Source: DATFVA01 sp963711455 (GTDB lineage Bacteria; Bacteroidota; Ignavibacteria; Ignavibacteriales; Ignavibacteriaceae). From it: a stretch of DNA of 64,000 nucleotides. The notes under the pieces were generated by a model. It did no database searches and was not told the DNA's origin. It was given only the letters and a program-made list of their open reading frames with translations. Shown piece by piece: positions 47,740 to 57,144 of this stretch; positions within the stretch are counted from its first letter, which is position 1, and each line of letters opens with the position of its first letter. The translations under genes were made by a program, and so were the position numbers. The DNA is taken from positions 186,001-250,000 of the forward strand of contig CAVQEH010000004.1 in the NCBI GenBank assembly GCA_963711455.1, written 5' to 3'.

Positions 47740-48702
47740 TTAATCTCTAAGTTGATTCAAATACCACTTATAAGTTTTCTCTATTCCTTCATGCAAACCT
47801 GTTTTAAATTTCCAGCCGAGATTATTTATTCTTGAAACGTCCATTAATTTACGAGGTGTACCGTCAGGTTTACTTGTGTCACGATCGATTTTACCAGAAT
47901 AGCCGACAATATCAGAAATAAGTTTTGCTAATTCGTTAATGGTAAGATCTTCTCCCGAGCCTATATTTATATGAGAGATTCCCTGTTCATATATATCTTT
48001 AGCTTCAATTTTTTCCAGAAGAAAAACGACTGCTTCTGCCAGGTCATCAACATAAAGAAATTCTCTCATAGGATTTCCGCTTCCCCACAAAGTTACTGAA
48101 GGAAGTTTATTTTTTTTAGCTTCGTGAAATTTTCTAATTAGCGCAGGTAATACGTGTGAAGTTTCTGGATTAAAATTATCATTCCGACCATACATGTTTG
48201 TCGGCATAATTGAATAAAAATCAGAACCGTACTGCCGGTAATAATTTTCACACAGTTTTATTCCGGCAATCTTAGCTATAGCATAAGGTTCATTAGTTAA
48301 TTCAAGGTAATCGGAAAGTAAATATTCCTCTTTGAGCGGCTGAGGAGCAAGCTTTGGATAAATACAACTGCTTCCCAGGAAAATCAATTTTTTAACATCA
48401 TTTAAATACGCCGTATGAATAATATTAGATTCAATCATCAGGTTATCATAAATAAACTCGGCACGGAAAGTATTGTTGGCAAGTATACCTCCGACTTTTG
48501 CCGCAGCAACAATTACTATTTCAGGTTTTTGTTCCGAAAAGAATTTTTCAACTTCAGCCTGCCTTATAAGATTTAGCTCAGAAAGTTCTTTAAAGATCAG
48601 ATTTGAATAATTTTCTTTTTCTAATTTTCGTTTAATAGCGGAACCTACCATTCCGCTATGTCCCGCAATATATATTTTTTTATCCAGATAAGAATCTAAC
48701 AA
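47740..48702 (-). CDS. fcl: GDP-L-fucose synthase
   Basis: This NADPH-dependent epimerase/reductase converts GDP-4-keto-6-deoxymannose to GDP-L-fucose. The 320-residue length is standard. Motifs are GHSGMVGSAI (nucleotide binding), FLGSSCIYPK and the catalytic Tyr-Lys in EPYAIAKIAG. YGRNDNFNPETSHVLPALI and WGSGNPMREFLYVDDLA are typical of the enzyme. The apparent start is a TTG at 48702; no in-frame ATG occurs before the Rossmann motif. It is paired with gmd downstream, and together they complete GDP-fucose synthesis from GDP-mannose. Confidence 0.95.
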   Translation of the reverse strand: MLDSYLDKKIYIAGHSGMVGSAIKRKLEKENYSNLIFKELSELNLIRQAEVEKFFSEQKPEIVIVAAAKVGGILANNTFRAEFIYDNLMIESNIIHTAYLNDVKKLIFLGSSCIYPKLAPQPLKEEYLLSDYLELTNEPYAIAKIAGIKLCENYYRQYGSDFYSIMPTNMYGRNDNFNPETSHVLPALIRKFHEAKKNKLPSVTLWGSGNPMREFLYVDDLAEAVVFLLEKIEAKDIYEQGISHINIGSGEDLTINELAKLISDIVGYSGKIDRDTSKPDGTPRKLMDVSRINNLGWKFKTGLHEGIEKTYKWYLNQLRD

Positions 48703-48719
48703 GATTAATCTAATTGGTT

Positions 48720-49886
48720 TTATTTTTTAATAGAGTTTGCGATTTCGCTAACCACATATTTTTGCTGTTCAGTAGTTAATTCCGGATATATAGGTAATGC
48801 AATAGAATCATTTGCAGCTTCTTCTGCAAGAGGAAAATCACCTTTTTTATATCCAAGTGAAGAAAAACATTCCTGCAGATGAAATGGTACCGGGTAATAA
48901 ATTTCTGTCATTATTTCTTTATCAGCCAGATGCTTTCTAACTTCATCTCTTTTTTCAACTCTTATAATATACTGATTATAAATATGATAATTCTTAGCAC
49001 TACTATCTTTATACACTGCTTTTGGAAGAAGTACTTTATTTTTATCATCAAACCTGGTTATACCTGTAGTTTCCGAAAGTCCGGCTTCTATAAATAATTT
49101 GGTATATAATTCAGCATTGTTTCTTCTCTGAGCAGACCAGTCATCAAGATGCGGGAACTTTACATTTAAAACTGCCGCCTGAATAGCATCCAGCCTGAAG
49201 TTACCACCAATTATCTTATGATAATATTTTGGTTTTCCCCCATGTACCCGGAGTATTCTTAACTTCTCACCAAGATTATCATCATTTGTAACGACTAGTC
49301 CACCATCTCCGAAACAGCCAAGATTTTTACTTGGGAAAAATGAATAACATCCAATATCACCAAAAGTTCCTACGTGTTTTCCATCTTTATATTGAACACC
49401 AATGGCTTGTGCCCCATCTTCAATTACTCTTAAATTATGTTTCCGGGCAATACTCATTATTTTATCCATCTCACTACTCTGTCCATAAAGATGAACAGGA
49501 ATTATAGCTTTGGTTTTTGTTGTGATTCTTTTTTCAATGTCTTCAGGGCTAATATTAAATGTAACAGGATCGCTATCTGCAAAAACTGGAATTGCATTCA
49601 TTCTTGAAACAACTCCGGCAGTGGCAAAGAAAGAATAAGTTGGAACTATAACTTCATCACCAGGTTGAATATCAATTGCCATCAGAGCTATTAATAAAGC
49701 ATCTGTTCCTGATGATACACCGATTGCATACTTGCAATTAAGATATTCACAAAATGCTTTTTCAAGTTTTTCAACTTCAGGACCGAGTATAAAGTGTTGT
49801 GATTCAGCCACATTAATTAATGCTTCATCCAGTTCACTCTTTAATGTATGATATTGCTTTTTAAGATCTAATAAAGGAACTTTCAT
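48720..49886 (-). CDS. DegT/DnrJ/EryC1/StrS sugar aminotransferase
   Basis: This PLP-dependent aminotransferase of 388 residues acts on keto nucleotide-sugars. The PLP lysine is in FFPSKNLGCFGDGG (Lys187). SSGTDALLIAL and EDGAQAIG match the cofactor-binding loops. With wbpA, wbpB and wbpD in the same cluster it could be the WbpE-type 3-aminotransferase of the UDP-diacetamido-glucuronate pathway. The adjacent rfbA and rfbC leave a dTDP-sugar aminotransferase (FdtB/QdtB type) possible. It lies 15 bases after rfbC and 17 bases before fcl. Confidence 0.9.
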   Translation of the reverse strand: MKVPLLDLKKQYHTLKSELDEALINVAESQHFILGPEVEKLEKAFCEYLNCKYAIGVSSGTDALLIALMAIDIQPGDEVIVPTYSFFATAGVVSRMNAIPVFADSDPVTFNISPEDIEKRITTKTKAIIPVHLYGQSSEMDKIMSIARKHNLRVIEDGAQAIGVQYKDGKHVGTFGDIGCYSFFPSKNLGCFGDGGLVVTNDDNLGEKLRILRVHGGKPKYYHKIIGGNFRLDAIQAAVLNVKFPHLDDWSAQRRNNAELYTKLFIEAGLSETTGITRFDDKNKVLLPKAVYKDSSAKNYHIYNQYIIRVEKRDEVRKHLADKEIMTEIYYPVPFHLQECFSSLGYKKGDFPLAEEAANDSIALPIYPELTTEQQKYVVSEIANSIKK

Positions 49887-49901
49887 ATGTTTATCTCCAT
49901 T

Positions 49902-50465
49902 TCACATTTTCATTTCAGAATAAACAAAATCCTGTTCTATTTCAGTCAAAGATTTTCCTTTTAAATCTTTTTCGGAAATAACCGGATTATCAATTCCCCA
50001 ATTAATATTTAACTGGGGATCGTTATAAAAAATTGTACGCTCGTGTTCTTTACTGTATAATTCGGTGCATTTATACATAAAAATTGCTTCATCTGAAAGC
50101 ACAGCAAAACCATGAGCAAATCCCGGAGGAATCCATAATTGCAAATGATTGTCTTCAGATAATTTCAGTGCAACGTACTTTCCAAAAGTTGGTGAACCAA
50201 ACCTGATATCAAGAGCTATATCCAGAACTTTACCTGAAATCACCTGGCAGAGTTTTCCCTGTGCTTTATCTCCAATCTGGTAGTGAAGTCCTCTGATAGT
50301 TCCTTTAAGGGATTTGGATATATTGTCCTGTACAAAATTCATTTCAAGGTTATTTTCTACATAACGATTCAGGTTAAATGATTCTAAAAAATAACCCCTG
50401 GTATCCTCATACACATCCGGTTTAATTTGTAAAACACCGAGTATATCGGTTTTAATAATTTTCAT
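49902..50465 (-). CDS. rfbC: dTDP-4-dehydrorhamnose 3,5-epimerase family protein
   Basis: The product is a cupin-fold epimerase of 187 residues acting on dTDP-4-keto-6-deoxyglucose. The family core is present: EDTRGYFLESFN, SLKGTIRGLHYQ with the catalytic His, and WIPPGFAHGFAVLSD. The ATG at 50465 is preferred; a TTG at 50477 would overlap the end of rfbA. rfbB and rfbD are not in the window, so dTDP-rhamnose synthesis cannot be completed here. It is part of the tightly spaced minus-strand cluster. Confidence 0.92.
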   Translation of the reverse strand: MKIIKTDILGVLQIKPDVYEDTRGYFLESFNLNRYVENNLEMNFVQDNISKSLKGTIRGLHYQIGDKAQGKLCQVISGKVLDIALDIRFGSPTFGKYVALKLSEDNHLQLWIPPGFAHGFAVLSDEAIFMYKCTELYSKEHERTIFYNDPQLNINWGIDNPVISEKDLKGKSLTEIEQDFVYSEMKM

Positions 50466-50470
50466 ATTTA

Positions 50471-51337
50471 TTAACAATCATCCAGATATTTTTCAAGATA
50501 ATCTCTATATAATGATTTCGGCATAGTTGAAATAAGTTCCTGAAACTTATTCCTGTCAATAAATTTCATTTTATAAGCTATTTCCTCTATACATGCAACT
50601 TTAAGTCCCTGTCTTTCTTCAATTATACCAAAAAAATTAGAAGCCTGAAGCAATGCGGTCGGATTTCCGGTATCCAACCAGGCAATGCCCCGTCCTATTT
50701 TTTCGACTCTTAATTTCCCCTTTTTTAAGTAAGCATTATTAACATCAGTAATTTCCAGTTCACCTCTTGCAGAAGGCTTAAGAACTTGTGCTATTTTGAC
50801 GACCTTGTTATCAAAAATATATATTCCCGGCACGGCATAATCAGATTTAGGATTCTGCGGTTTTTCTTCGATGGAAATTGCATTTCCTATCAAATCAAAT
50901 TCTACAATTCCATAACGTTCAGGATCATTAACACGGTAACCAAAGATAGTTGCCCCATCTTCATGTTTTTTTAATGCCTGATACCAAAAATCAAGATTAC
51001 CATAGAAAATATTGTCTCCAAGAATTAAGCTTACATTGTCATCACTAATAAATTTTTCCCCAATAATAAATGCCTCAGCAATTCCACGGGGTTCTTCCTG
51101 TACTGCATATTCAATCTGTAATCCTATTTGAGAACCATCTTCAAATAATTGTTTATATAACGGAACGGTTTCTTTGTTAGAAATAATCAGGATTTCACGA
51201 ATCCCCCCTAACATTAAAATTGAAAGAGGATAATAAATTAAAGGTTTATCATACAATAATGCTAGCTGCTTACTGTACACCTTCGTTATGGGATAAAGAC
51301 GGGAACCTGAACCGCCCGCAAGAACGATACCTTTCAT
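50471..51337 (-). CDS. rfbA: Glucose-1-phosphate thymidylyltransferase
   Basis: The enzyme makes dTDP-glucose from dTTP and glucose-1-phosphate, the entry to dTDP-deoxysugars. The 288-residue protein has the nucleotidyltransferase signature LAGGSGSRLYPIT followed by KQLALLYDKPLIYYP, the metal-binding LILGDNIFYG and GIAWLDTGNPTALLQAS. It is followed directly by rfbC and lies 27 bases after the wbpD-like gene. Confidence 0.95.
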   Translation of the reverse strand: MKGIVLAGGSGSRLYPITKVYSKQLALLYDKPLIYYPLSILMLGGIREILIISNKETVPLYKQLFEDGSQIGLQIEYAVQEEPRGIAEAFIIGEKFISDDNVSLILGDNIFYGNLDFWYQALKKHEDGATIFGYRVNDPERYGIVEFDLIGNAISIEEKPQNPKSDYAVPGIYIFDNKVVKIAQVLKPSARGELEITDVNNAYLKKGKLRVEKIGRGIAWLDTGNPTALLQASNFFGIIEERQGLKVACIEEIAYKMKFIDRNKFQELISTMPKSLYRDYLEKYLDDC

Positions 51338-51364
51338 GCTTCTTTTATTTTCCTGATTTAATTG

Positions 51365-51961
51365 TTAAGCTTCTTTTACTAAACCGTTTTCTAATTTATA
51401 TTTTTTCCCTGACTTCTCACAAAATGCAAATCCATTGTCGTCAAAGATAAGTTTCTTACCAGCTTCACTGTACCACCCTTTTACCTTGGCTGGATTTCCT
51501 ACAACAAGAGCAAAATCAGGAACATCTTTCGTAACTACTGCTCCCGCACCAACAAAAGCAAATCTTCCAATAGTAATCCCACAAACTATTGTAGAGTTGG
51601 CACCAAGTGAAGCTCCTTCTCTAACAAGGGTTTTAATATAAAATTCGGCTCCAACCTGGGGATATTTTGAACGGGGATTAAGAATATTTGTGAACACCAT
51701 TGATGGCCCGCAAAACACATAGTCCTCAAGTTCAACACCTTCATAAACAGAAACATTGTTTTGTATCTTAACAAAATTTCCTATTATAACATTATTAGCA
51801 ATATTAACGTTCTGACCAAGTATGCTATTCTTTCCTATTTTTGAACCTGACTGAACGTGACTAAAATGCCATATTTTAGTGTTGTCTCCAATTTCAACTT
51901 GATCATCTACCACTGCATATTGATTAACAAAATATTTATTATTATTCCATTTATGCTCCAA
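51365..51961 (-). CDS. Left-handed beta-helix N-acetyltransferase (WbpD type)
   Basis: The product is a 198-residue hexapeptide-repeat acyltransferase. The opening and the repeats (VEIGDNTKIWHFSHVQSGSK, IGKNSILGQNVNI, NYxFxGP-like DYVFCGPSMVFTNI) match UDP-2-acetamido-3-amino-2,3-dideoxyglucuronate N-acetyltransferases, which use acetyl-CoA. The start appears to be TTG at 51961, 11 bases after the stop of the Gfo/Idh/MocA gene. Its position next to wbpB- and wbpA-like genes supports the WbpD role. Confidence 0.85.
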   Translation of the reverse strand: MEHKWNNNKYFVNQYAVVDDQVEIGDNTKIWHFSHVQSGSKIGKNSILGQNVNIANNVIIGNFVKIQNNVSVYEGVELEDYVFCGPSMVFTNILNPRSKYPQVGAEFYIKTLVREGASLGANSTIVCGITIGRFAFVGAGAVVTKDVPDFALVVGNPAKVKGWYSEAGKKLIFDDNGFAFCEKSGKKYKLENGLVKEA

Positions 51962-51972
51962 AGATTTCGATA

Positions 51973-52962
51973 TTATTTTATTTTTATTTTACTTTTAAGG
52001 CAGAAATGTGCTTTTTCAAGAATTTCGAGAACTCCTAATGCATGAATCCCATTTGTAAGAGGTTGATAATTATTAATAATAGAATCAAAAAAATGTTTTT
52101 GTTCCTCAGCAAGGGGTTGAAGGTTTTCAAATTCAACTAATTCAAAATCCCCTTCAAATTTTTGAAGCGCCCCATTCACTTTTCTGAATCCTTTCGGATA
52201 AAATTTTAACTTATCGGTTTTCAAGCTGTCCTCAAAAACAAGCATTCCATCAGTGCCAATAATAACAAGTCTCTGCTCCTTAAAAGGATGAAGCCAGCTA
52301 ACAAAAATATGTGCATGAATATTTCCCGGGTATGATAAATAAGTTATCGTTGTATCTTCTATTTCATTCTGTAAAAAATCAGCTCCTTGTGCATCAATAA
52401 AAACAGGGTCACTTTCAAGCAGGTACTGAATAACCGAAATATCATGCGGTGCGAAACTCCATAGAATATTTTCTTCACTCCGGATCGAACCAAGATTTAA
52501 TCTGTTGCTATATATATACTGGAGTTTCCCAATTTTCTTATCTTTTATCATTTCTTTAATTTTTTTCACTGCGGGATGAAATAACAAAACGTGCCCAACC
52601 ATTAAATTGGTGCCTGTACTATCTGCAATTTCAATTAATTTTTTTGCATCCTTCGATAGCAGTGTTATGGGTTTTTCGACCAGAACATTTTTCCCGTTTT
52701 GCAACGCATTTTTTGCAATTTCATAATGCGTTTCCGCAGGTGTAGCGATTATAACAGCGTTGATATCTTTGTTCTCAACAACATCTTCAATTTTCGTAGT
52801 AAAAGGAATCTCTGGAGAAATTCCTGCTATTTTTTTTGAGGCTTCCGGATTGAAATCGCAAACAAATTTTAAGTTTTTTCCCAGTAATTGATTAGCCGTA
52901 CGAACATGATTTATACCCCATTTTCCGGCACCAATAATTCCCAAACCAATATCATCAACCAT
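51973..52962 (-). CDS. Gfo/Idh/MocA-family oxidoreductase (WbpB type)
   Basis: The product is a 329-residue NAD-dependent oxidoreductase. It has an N-terminal Rossmann domain (LGIIGAGKWGINHVR), the family motif VEKPITLL with the conserved EKP, and a C-terminal alpha/beta domain with SFAPHDISVIQYLL. In this context it most likely oxidises C3 of UDP-N-acetylglucosaminuronate before transamination (WbpB). It starts 1 base after the stop of the frameshifted wbpA gene and is followed 11 bases later by the WbpD-like gene. Confidence 0.87.
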   Translation of the reverse strand: MVDDIGLGIIGAGKWGINHVRTANQLLGKNLKFVCDFNPEASKKIAGISPEIPFTTKIEDVVENKDINAVIIATPAETHYEIAKNALQNGKNVLVEKPITLLSKDAKKLIEIADSTGTNLMVGHVLLFHPAVKKIKEMIKDKKIGKLQYIYSNRLNLGSIRSEENILWSFAPHDISVIQYLLESDPVFIDAQGADFLQNEIEDTTITYLSYPGNIHAHIFVSWLHPFKEQRLVIIGTDGMLVFEDSLKTDKLKFYPKGFRKVNGALQKFEGDFELVEFENLQPLAEEQKHFFDSIINNYQPLTNGIHALGVLEILEKAHFCLKSKIKIK

Positions 52963-52963
52963 C

Positions 52964-54298
52964 TTAAGCCTTAATTATTTTTTTATTATCAATTATTCCA
53001 TTTTTGGAAAAAGCATTCCGACTATCTACGATAAGGTTTGAATTTTCTGATATCATTTTATAATCATAATCAGAATGATCGGTGCTTAAAACGACCAGAT
53101 CAAACTTTTTAAGATTTGCTTTTGTCAATTCCACAGATTCAAGATCAAACTTATACTTACGGGTTTTAGGAAGTTTAGAAACATATGGATCATTATATGA
53201 TACCTCGCATCCTTTTTCACGAAACAGTTCAATTAACCGTAATGAAGGTGATTCCCTCATATCATCAATATTCCTTTTGTAGGCTACTCCAAGTATTAAA
53301 ATTTTGGATCCGTTTAAAGATTTTTTAACCCTGTTCAACAATTCTCCGCTCTTTTCAACAACATAATAAGGCATATGAGTATTTATTTCTCCGGCCAGCT
53401 CAATAAACCGGGTATTACATTCAAACTCACGTGCTTTCCATGTTAAATAGAAGGGATCAATGGGTATACAATGCCCGCCTAAACCCGGACCCGGATAAAA
53501 AGGTTGAAAGCCAAATGGTTTAGTTGACGCTGCTTCAATAACCTCCCAGACATCTATATTCATTCTGTCAAAAACCATTTTCAATTCATTAACAAGAGCT
53601 ATATTAACTGAACGATAAATATTTTCTGTAAGCTTTGTAGCTTCTGCGGCTCTCGTTGAAGAAACAGGAACTGTTTTCACCACGACATTGATTATATAAT
53701 GTACAGCCAATCTCAACACAATTGGGAGTAACTCCGCCGATTACTTTAGGTATTGTTGCCGTATTAAAATTAGGATTATTAGGATCTTCTCTTTCAGGCG
53801 AAAAAGATAGAAAAAAATCCTTTCCAACAGTAAACTTCTTTCCCCCATTACGCAGACCTGCTTTTTCAAATAAAGGTAGAAGAATTTCATCTGTAGTTCC
53901 CGGATAAGTAGTTGATTCCAGTGAAACTAATTGCCCTTTTCTGAGATATTTCGCAATTGTCTCTGCAGTATTTATTATATAAGTCATATCCGGTTCCCGA
54001 TGTTCATCAAGAGGCGTAGGAACACAAATTATTATTGCATCTGCTTCAGGAAGCTTGTTGAATTGAGTGGTTCCCGAAAATGTTTTTTTATCTAATACTT
54101 TTTTTACTCTATTTGAAGCTATATGTTTTATATAACTTTCTCCTTTTTTCAGGTTTTAACTTTAGTTTCATCAAGATCAAATCCAATAACCTTAAATCCT
54201 TTAGAGGCGAATTCCAATCCAAGCGGTAGCCCCACGTACCCCAAACCAATGATTCCGATAACGGCAGATTTATTTTCAATTTTATCTGATAATTCCAT
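52964..54298 (-). pseudogene. UDP-N-acetyl-D-glucosamine 6-dehydrogenase (WbpA type), broken by two frameshifts
   Basis: Read across two frame changes this gives a full UDP-GlcNAc dehydrogenase of about 440 residues. The N-terminus reads MELSDKIENKSAVIGIIGLG, with the Rossmann core VIGIIGLGYVGLPLG and FDLDETKV. The frame then stops. The coding strand has GTTAAAACCTG at about 54154-54157, where one more A would continue as NLKKGESYIKHI. The next frame carries CVPTPLDEHREPDMTY, SLESTTYPGTT and FSPEREDPN. It breaks near 53680-53690, after CVEIGCTLYNQ, and resumes as VVKTVPVSSTRAAEATKL, FYPGPGLGGHCIP and the C-terminal domain. AAAGGA precedes the ATG at 54298. It is the first gene of the sugar cluster. 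Sequence error is as likely as true inactivation. Confidence 0.82.
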
Positions 54299-54467
54299 AT
54301 CATTCCTTTAATTTTGATGAATTAACATTTCGAATTTCGATCAAAATGTAAGCCGGGTTATAATTATATGCTTATTATTGATTTTTAGATTGGCTGTAAA
54401 TTTAGTGAGAAAAGTGGAAAAGACAAAATAAAAAATTATGTTACGCATGCTTCCAGGACAAATCATT

Positions 54468-55847
54468 TCATAACATTGTCCCTCTAAGTACAAATATGGC
54501 AACCCAGAAATATATCATTAAACCAACTACATCGACCATTGTGGCTACAAGAGGAGCGCTAGATGTAGCGGGGTCAGCACCAAGTTTTTTTAAGATGAAG
54601 GGCAGCATTGAACCGGATAAAGTTCCCCACAAAACAACACCTATTAAAGCTAATGAAACTGTTAATCCAACCAGCAGCCAATGTACACCATAAACATCGG
54701 AAACTGCCTGCCATACAGAAATCCTTAAAAACCCGATTATTGCGAGAATTGCACCGAGTACTATCCCTGAAATAATTTCCCTTCTCATTACAAAAATCCA
54801 ATCTTTTAATGAAATTTCACCCAGGGAAAGAGCGCGTATAACCAAAGTGGATGCCTGTGAACCGGAATTACCTCCGCTTGAAATTATTAGTGGTAGAAAC
54901 AGGGTTAAAATAATTGCTTTTTTTATTTCACCTTCAAAGAGACCCATAGCAGTCGCAGTAAACATTTCACCGACAAACAACAATGCAAGCCATCCGGCAC
55001 GTTTCTTAATCATTTCATATAATGATATGGAAGAATACGCTTCTTCCAGCGCTGTAACACCTGCCAGTTTATGAATATCCTCGGTGGCTTCTTCTTCTGC
55101 AACATCAAGTACGTCATCAACAGTAACTATTCCCAGGAGTACACCAAAAGAATCGACGACAGGGAGAGCAATCCTGTCATATTTTTTAAATATTTCAACC
55201 GCTGTTTCCTGATCATCATAAACATTAAGGGCAATGTAGTTTTCATCCATTAAATCCAGTATCTGTTGATTGAATTCAGCCAGCAGCATATCTCTGATCC
55301 GTACATCATCTATTAGCTTTCCTTTTTCATTTACAACATACAGAGTGCTGATTGTTTCTTTATCCTTACCATTTTTTCTTATGTAATTAAGAACTTCTTC
55401 AATCGTCCATTGAGGCTTCACTGCCAGATAATCCGGAGTCATTAATCTTCCCACACTATCTTCCGGATAACCCAGCAGAGTACGTGCTACTTTTCTTTCC
55501 TCGGCTGAAAGAAGCATCATCATCTGCCTTGCGGCACTGCTTGGTAAGTCTTCCAACAGGGCAGTTCGATCATCAGGGGACATGTCATTAAGAATTAACG
55601 CAACTTCTTCATTCCCCATAGCTTTAAGCAGGGCAACCTGCATATCAAATTCAAGGTATTCAAAGGTATCAGCGGCAAGGTCATGCGGGAGTACTCTGAA
55701 AACAACTGCCTGTTCATTTTCTGTAAGTTCGGACATTAATTCGGCTATATCGGCGGGCGACCAGTCACTTAAAACTTCTTTGAGAGTGCTGAGCTTACGC
55801 TCATTTATTAAAGATTTGATTTCGGGTTGCAGCAATTGACTCAGCAT
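54468..55847 (-). CDS. mgtE: Magnesium transporter MgtE
   Basis: The product is a 459-residue inner-membrane Mg2+ channel/transporter. The cytoplasmic MgtE N-domain (about 20-125) contains MSPDDRTALLEDLP. Paired CBS domains (about 130-260) contain LMTPDYLAVKPQWTIEE and GIVTVDDVLDVAEEEATEDI. Five transmembrane helices follow (about 285-455), with the pore signature SSGGNSGSQASTLVIRAL and DPATSSAPLVATMVDVVGL. It is full length. It is followed after 168 bases by the nucleotide-sugar cluster on the same strand. I saw no M-box-like structure in the 154-base upstream gap. Confidence 0.96.
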   Translation of the reverse strand: MLSQLLQPEIKSLINERKLSTLKEVLSDWSPADIAELMSELTENEQAVVFRVLPHDLAADTFEYLEFDMQVALLKAMGNEEVALILNDMSPDDRTALLEDLPSSAARQMMMLLSAEERKVARTLLGYPEDSVGRLMTPDYLAVKPQWTIEEVLNYIRKNGKDKETISTLYVVNEKGKLIDDVRIRDMLLAEFNQQILDLMDENYIALNVYDDQETAVEIFKKYDRIALPVVDSFGVLLGIVTVDDVLDVAEEEATEDIHKLAGVTALEEAYSSISLYEMIKKRAGWLALLFVGEMFTATAMGLFEGEIKKAIILTLFLPLIISSGGNSGSQASTLVIRALSLGEISLKDWIFVMRREIISGIVLGAILAIIGFLRISVWQAVSDVYGVHWLLVGLTVSLALIGVVLWGTLSGSMLPFILKKLGADPATSSAPLVATMVDVVGLMIYFWVAIFVLRGTML

Positions 55848-56001
55848 TTCATCGCTCCTTAATTTAAGTGAACTCGATTTTTTCTACATATTCTTTATCT
55901 TTTAAAACTATTTTAAGAAAAGGTTGTAAAAAATATATTTTAATGTCTGAAAAAACAATGTTTTCTTTTTATTATTATAATTTTAATCCATACAAAGCAT
56001 T

Positions 56002-57144
56002 ATGTATAATATTTTAGTTGATGAAAACATTCCTATTGCAAAAGAAGCCTTTTCCGGTTTCGGCAAAGTAAATTTAGCCGCCGGAAGGGAGATGACTAAC
56101 GCTCTTTTAAAGAAGATAGACATATTAATTATAAGATCAGTTACTAAGGTTAATAAATCCCTGTTGAATGATACAGCAGTTAAATTTGTAGGAACAACAA
56201 CTATAGGGTTGGATCACCTTGATGTTGAATATCTTGAACATAATAAAATTGGATTTGCCAATTCTCCAGGCTGCAATGCTAATTCAGTAGCTGAGTATGT
56301 ATTTGCAGGATTGTTAAGAATATCTTTGGAAAAGAAATTTAATTTAAGTGATAAATCAATTGCGATAATTGGTTATGGAAATATTGGTAGTAAAGTTGCC
56401 TGGATAGCAAAAAGTTTTGGAATGAAGATATTTATAAATGATCCTCCATTACAAAGAACTACCGGACAAGCTTTTTTTGTTTCATACGAAGAAGCTTTGA
56501 AGGCAGATATTATCACCTTCCATGTTCCTTTAAATATTGAAGGAATTGATAAGACACATCATATGTTATCTGATTCCGAATTGAAAAAATTCAATGATCA
56601 AAAAATAATTATAAATGCTTCACGCGGAAGTGTTGTCTCAAACGATGACTTAAAAAAATTTCTTCTTAAGAATAACAATTCTGTTATCCTCGATGTCTGG
56701 GAAAACGAACCCGGAATTGATTTGGATCTGCTTAAACAAATAAAAATAGGGACGCCGCACATTGCCGGTTACTCAACCGAGGGAAAAGTAAACGGAACAA
56801 AAATGATTTATAATGCACTATGTAAATTCTTAAATATAAATCCTGAATGGACGCCTGATTTGCCGGCTATTAATAATCCTGTGATTAATTACCCGGAGAC
56901 TGAAAATATACAAGAATCATTACACAGAATAATTTCTGAAATTTATAATATAGAAAGTGATGATGTAAGCTTAAGAGAGATCTGCAACCTAAAGAAAAAT
57001 GAACAAGGTAAATATTTTGATCAATTAAGAAAAAAATATCCCGTAAGAAGAGAATTTTCAAATTTTAGTATCAGAATTAATAGTAAGCTGAAAAAAGAAA
57101 TAAAAATTTTAGAGGCTTTAAGATTTAAAATTATTCAATCTTAG
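56002..57144 (+). CDS. pdxB: 4-phosphoerythronate dehydrogenase
   Basis: The enzyme oxidises 4-phosphoerythronate in the DXP-independent-substrate branch of pyridoxal 5'-phosphate synthesis, in the cytoplasm. The 380-residue protein is a D-2-hydroxyacid dehydrogenase with NAD motif IGYGNIGSKVAW. PdxB-specific features are the opening ILVDENIPIAKEAF, FVGTTTIGLDHLD, SPGCNANSVAEYV, and GYSTEGKVNGTKMIYNAL with the C-terminal extension. Its stop overlaps the convergent TonB-like gene by 4 bases. Confidence 0.93.
   Translation: MYNILVDENIPIAKEAFSGFGKVNLAAGREMTNALLKKIDILIIRSVTKVNKSLLNDTAVKFVGTTTIGLDHLDVEYLEHNKIGFANSPGCNANSVAEYVFAGLLRISLEKKFNLSDKSIAIIGYGNIGSKVAWIAKSFGMKIFINDPPLQRTTGQAFFVSYEEALKADIITFHVPLNIEGIDKTHHMLSDSELKKFNDQKIIINASRGSVVSNDDLKKFLLKNNNSVILDVWENEPGIDLDLLKQIKIGTPHIAGYSTEGKVNGTKMIYNALCKFLNINPEWTPDLPAINNPVINYPETENIQESLHRIISEIYNIESDDVSLREICNLKKNEQGKYFDQLRKKYPVRREFSNFSIRINSKLKKEIKILEALRFKIIQS

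Noticed and set aside
53604..54303. Two short open frames treated as separate genes
   Set aside because: They are fragments of one UDP-GlcNAc dehydrogenase split by frameshifts; the frame at 54109-54303 is also partly out of register with the true N-terminus.
55848..56001. M-box magnesium riboswitch upstream of mgtE
   Set aside because: The 154-base gap is AT-rich with no recognisable long stem or conserved core.
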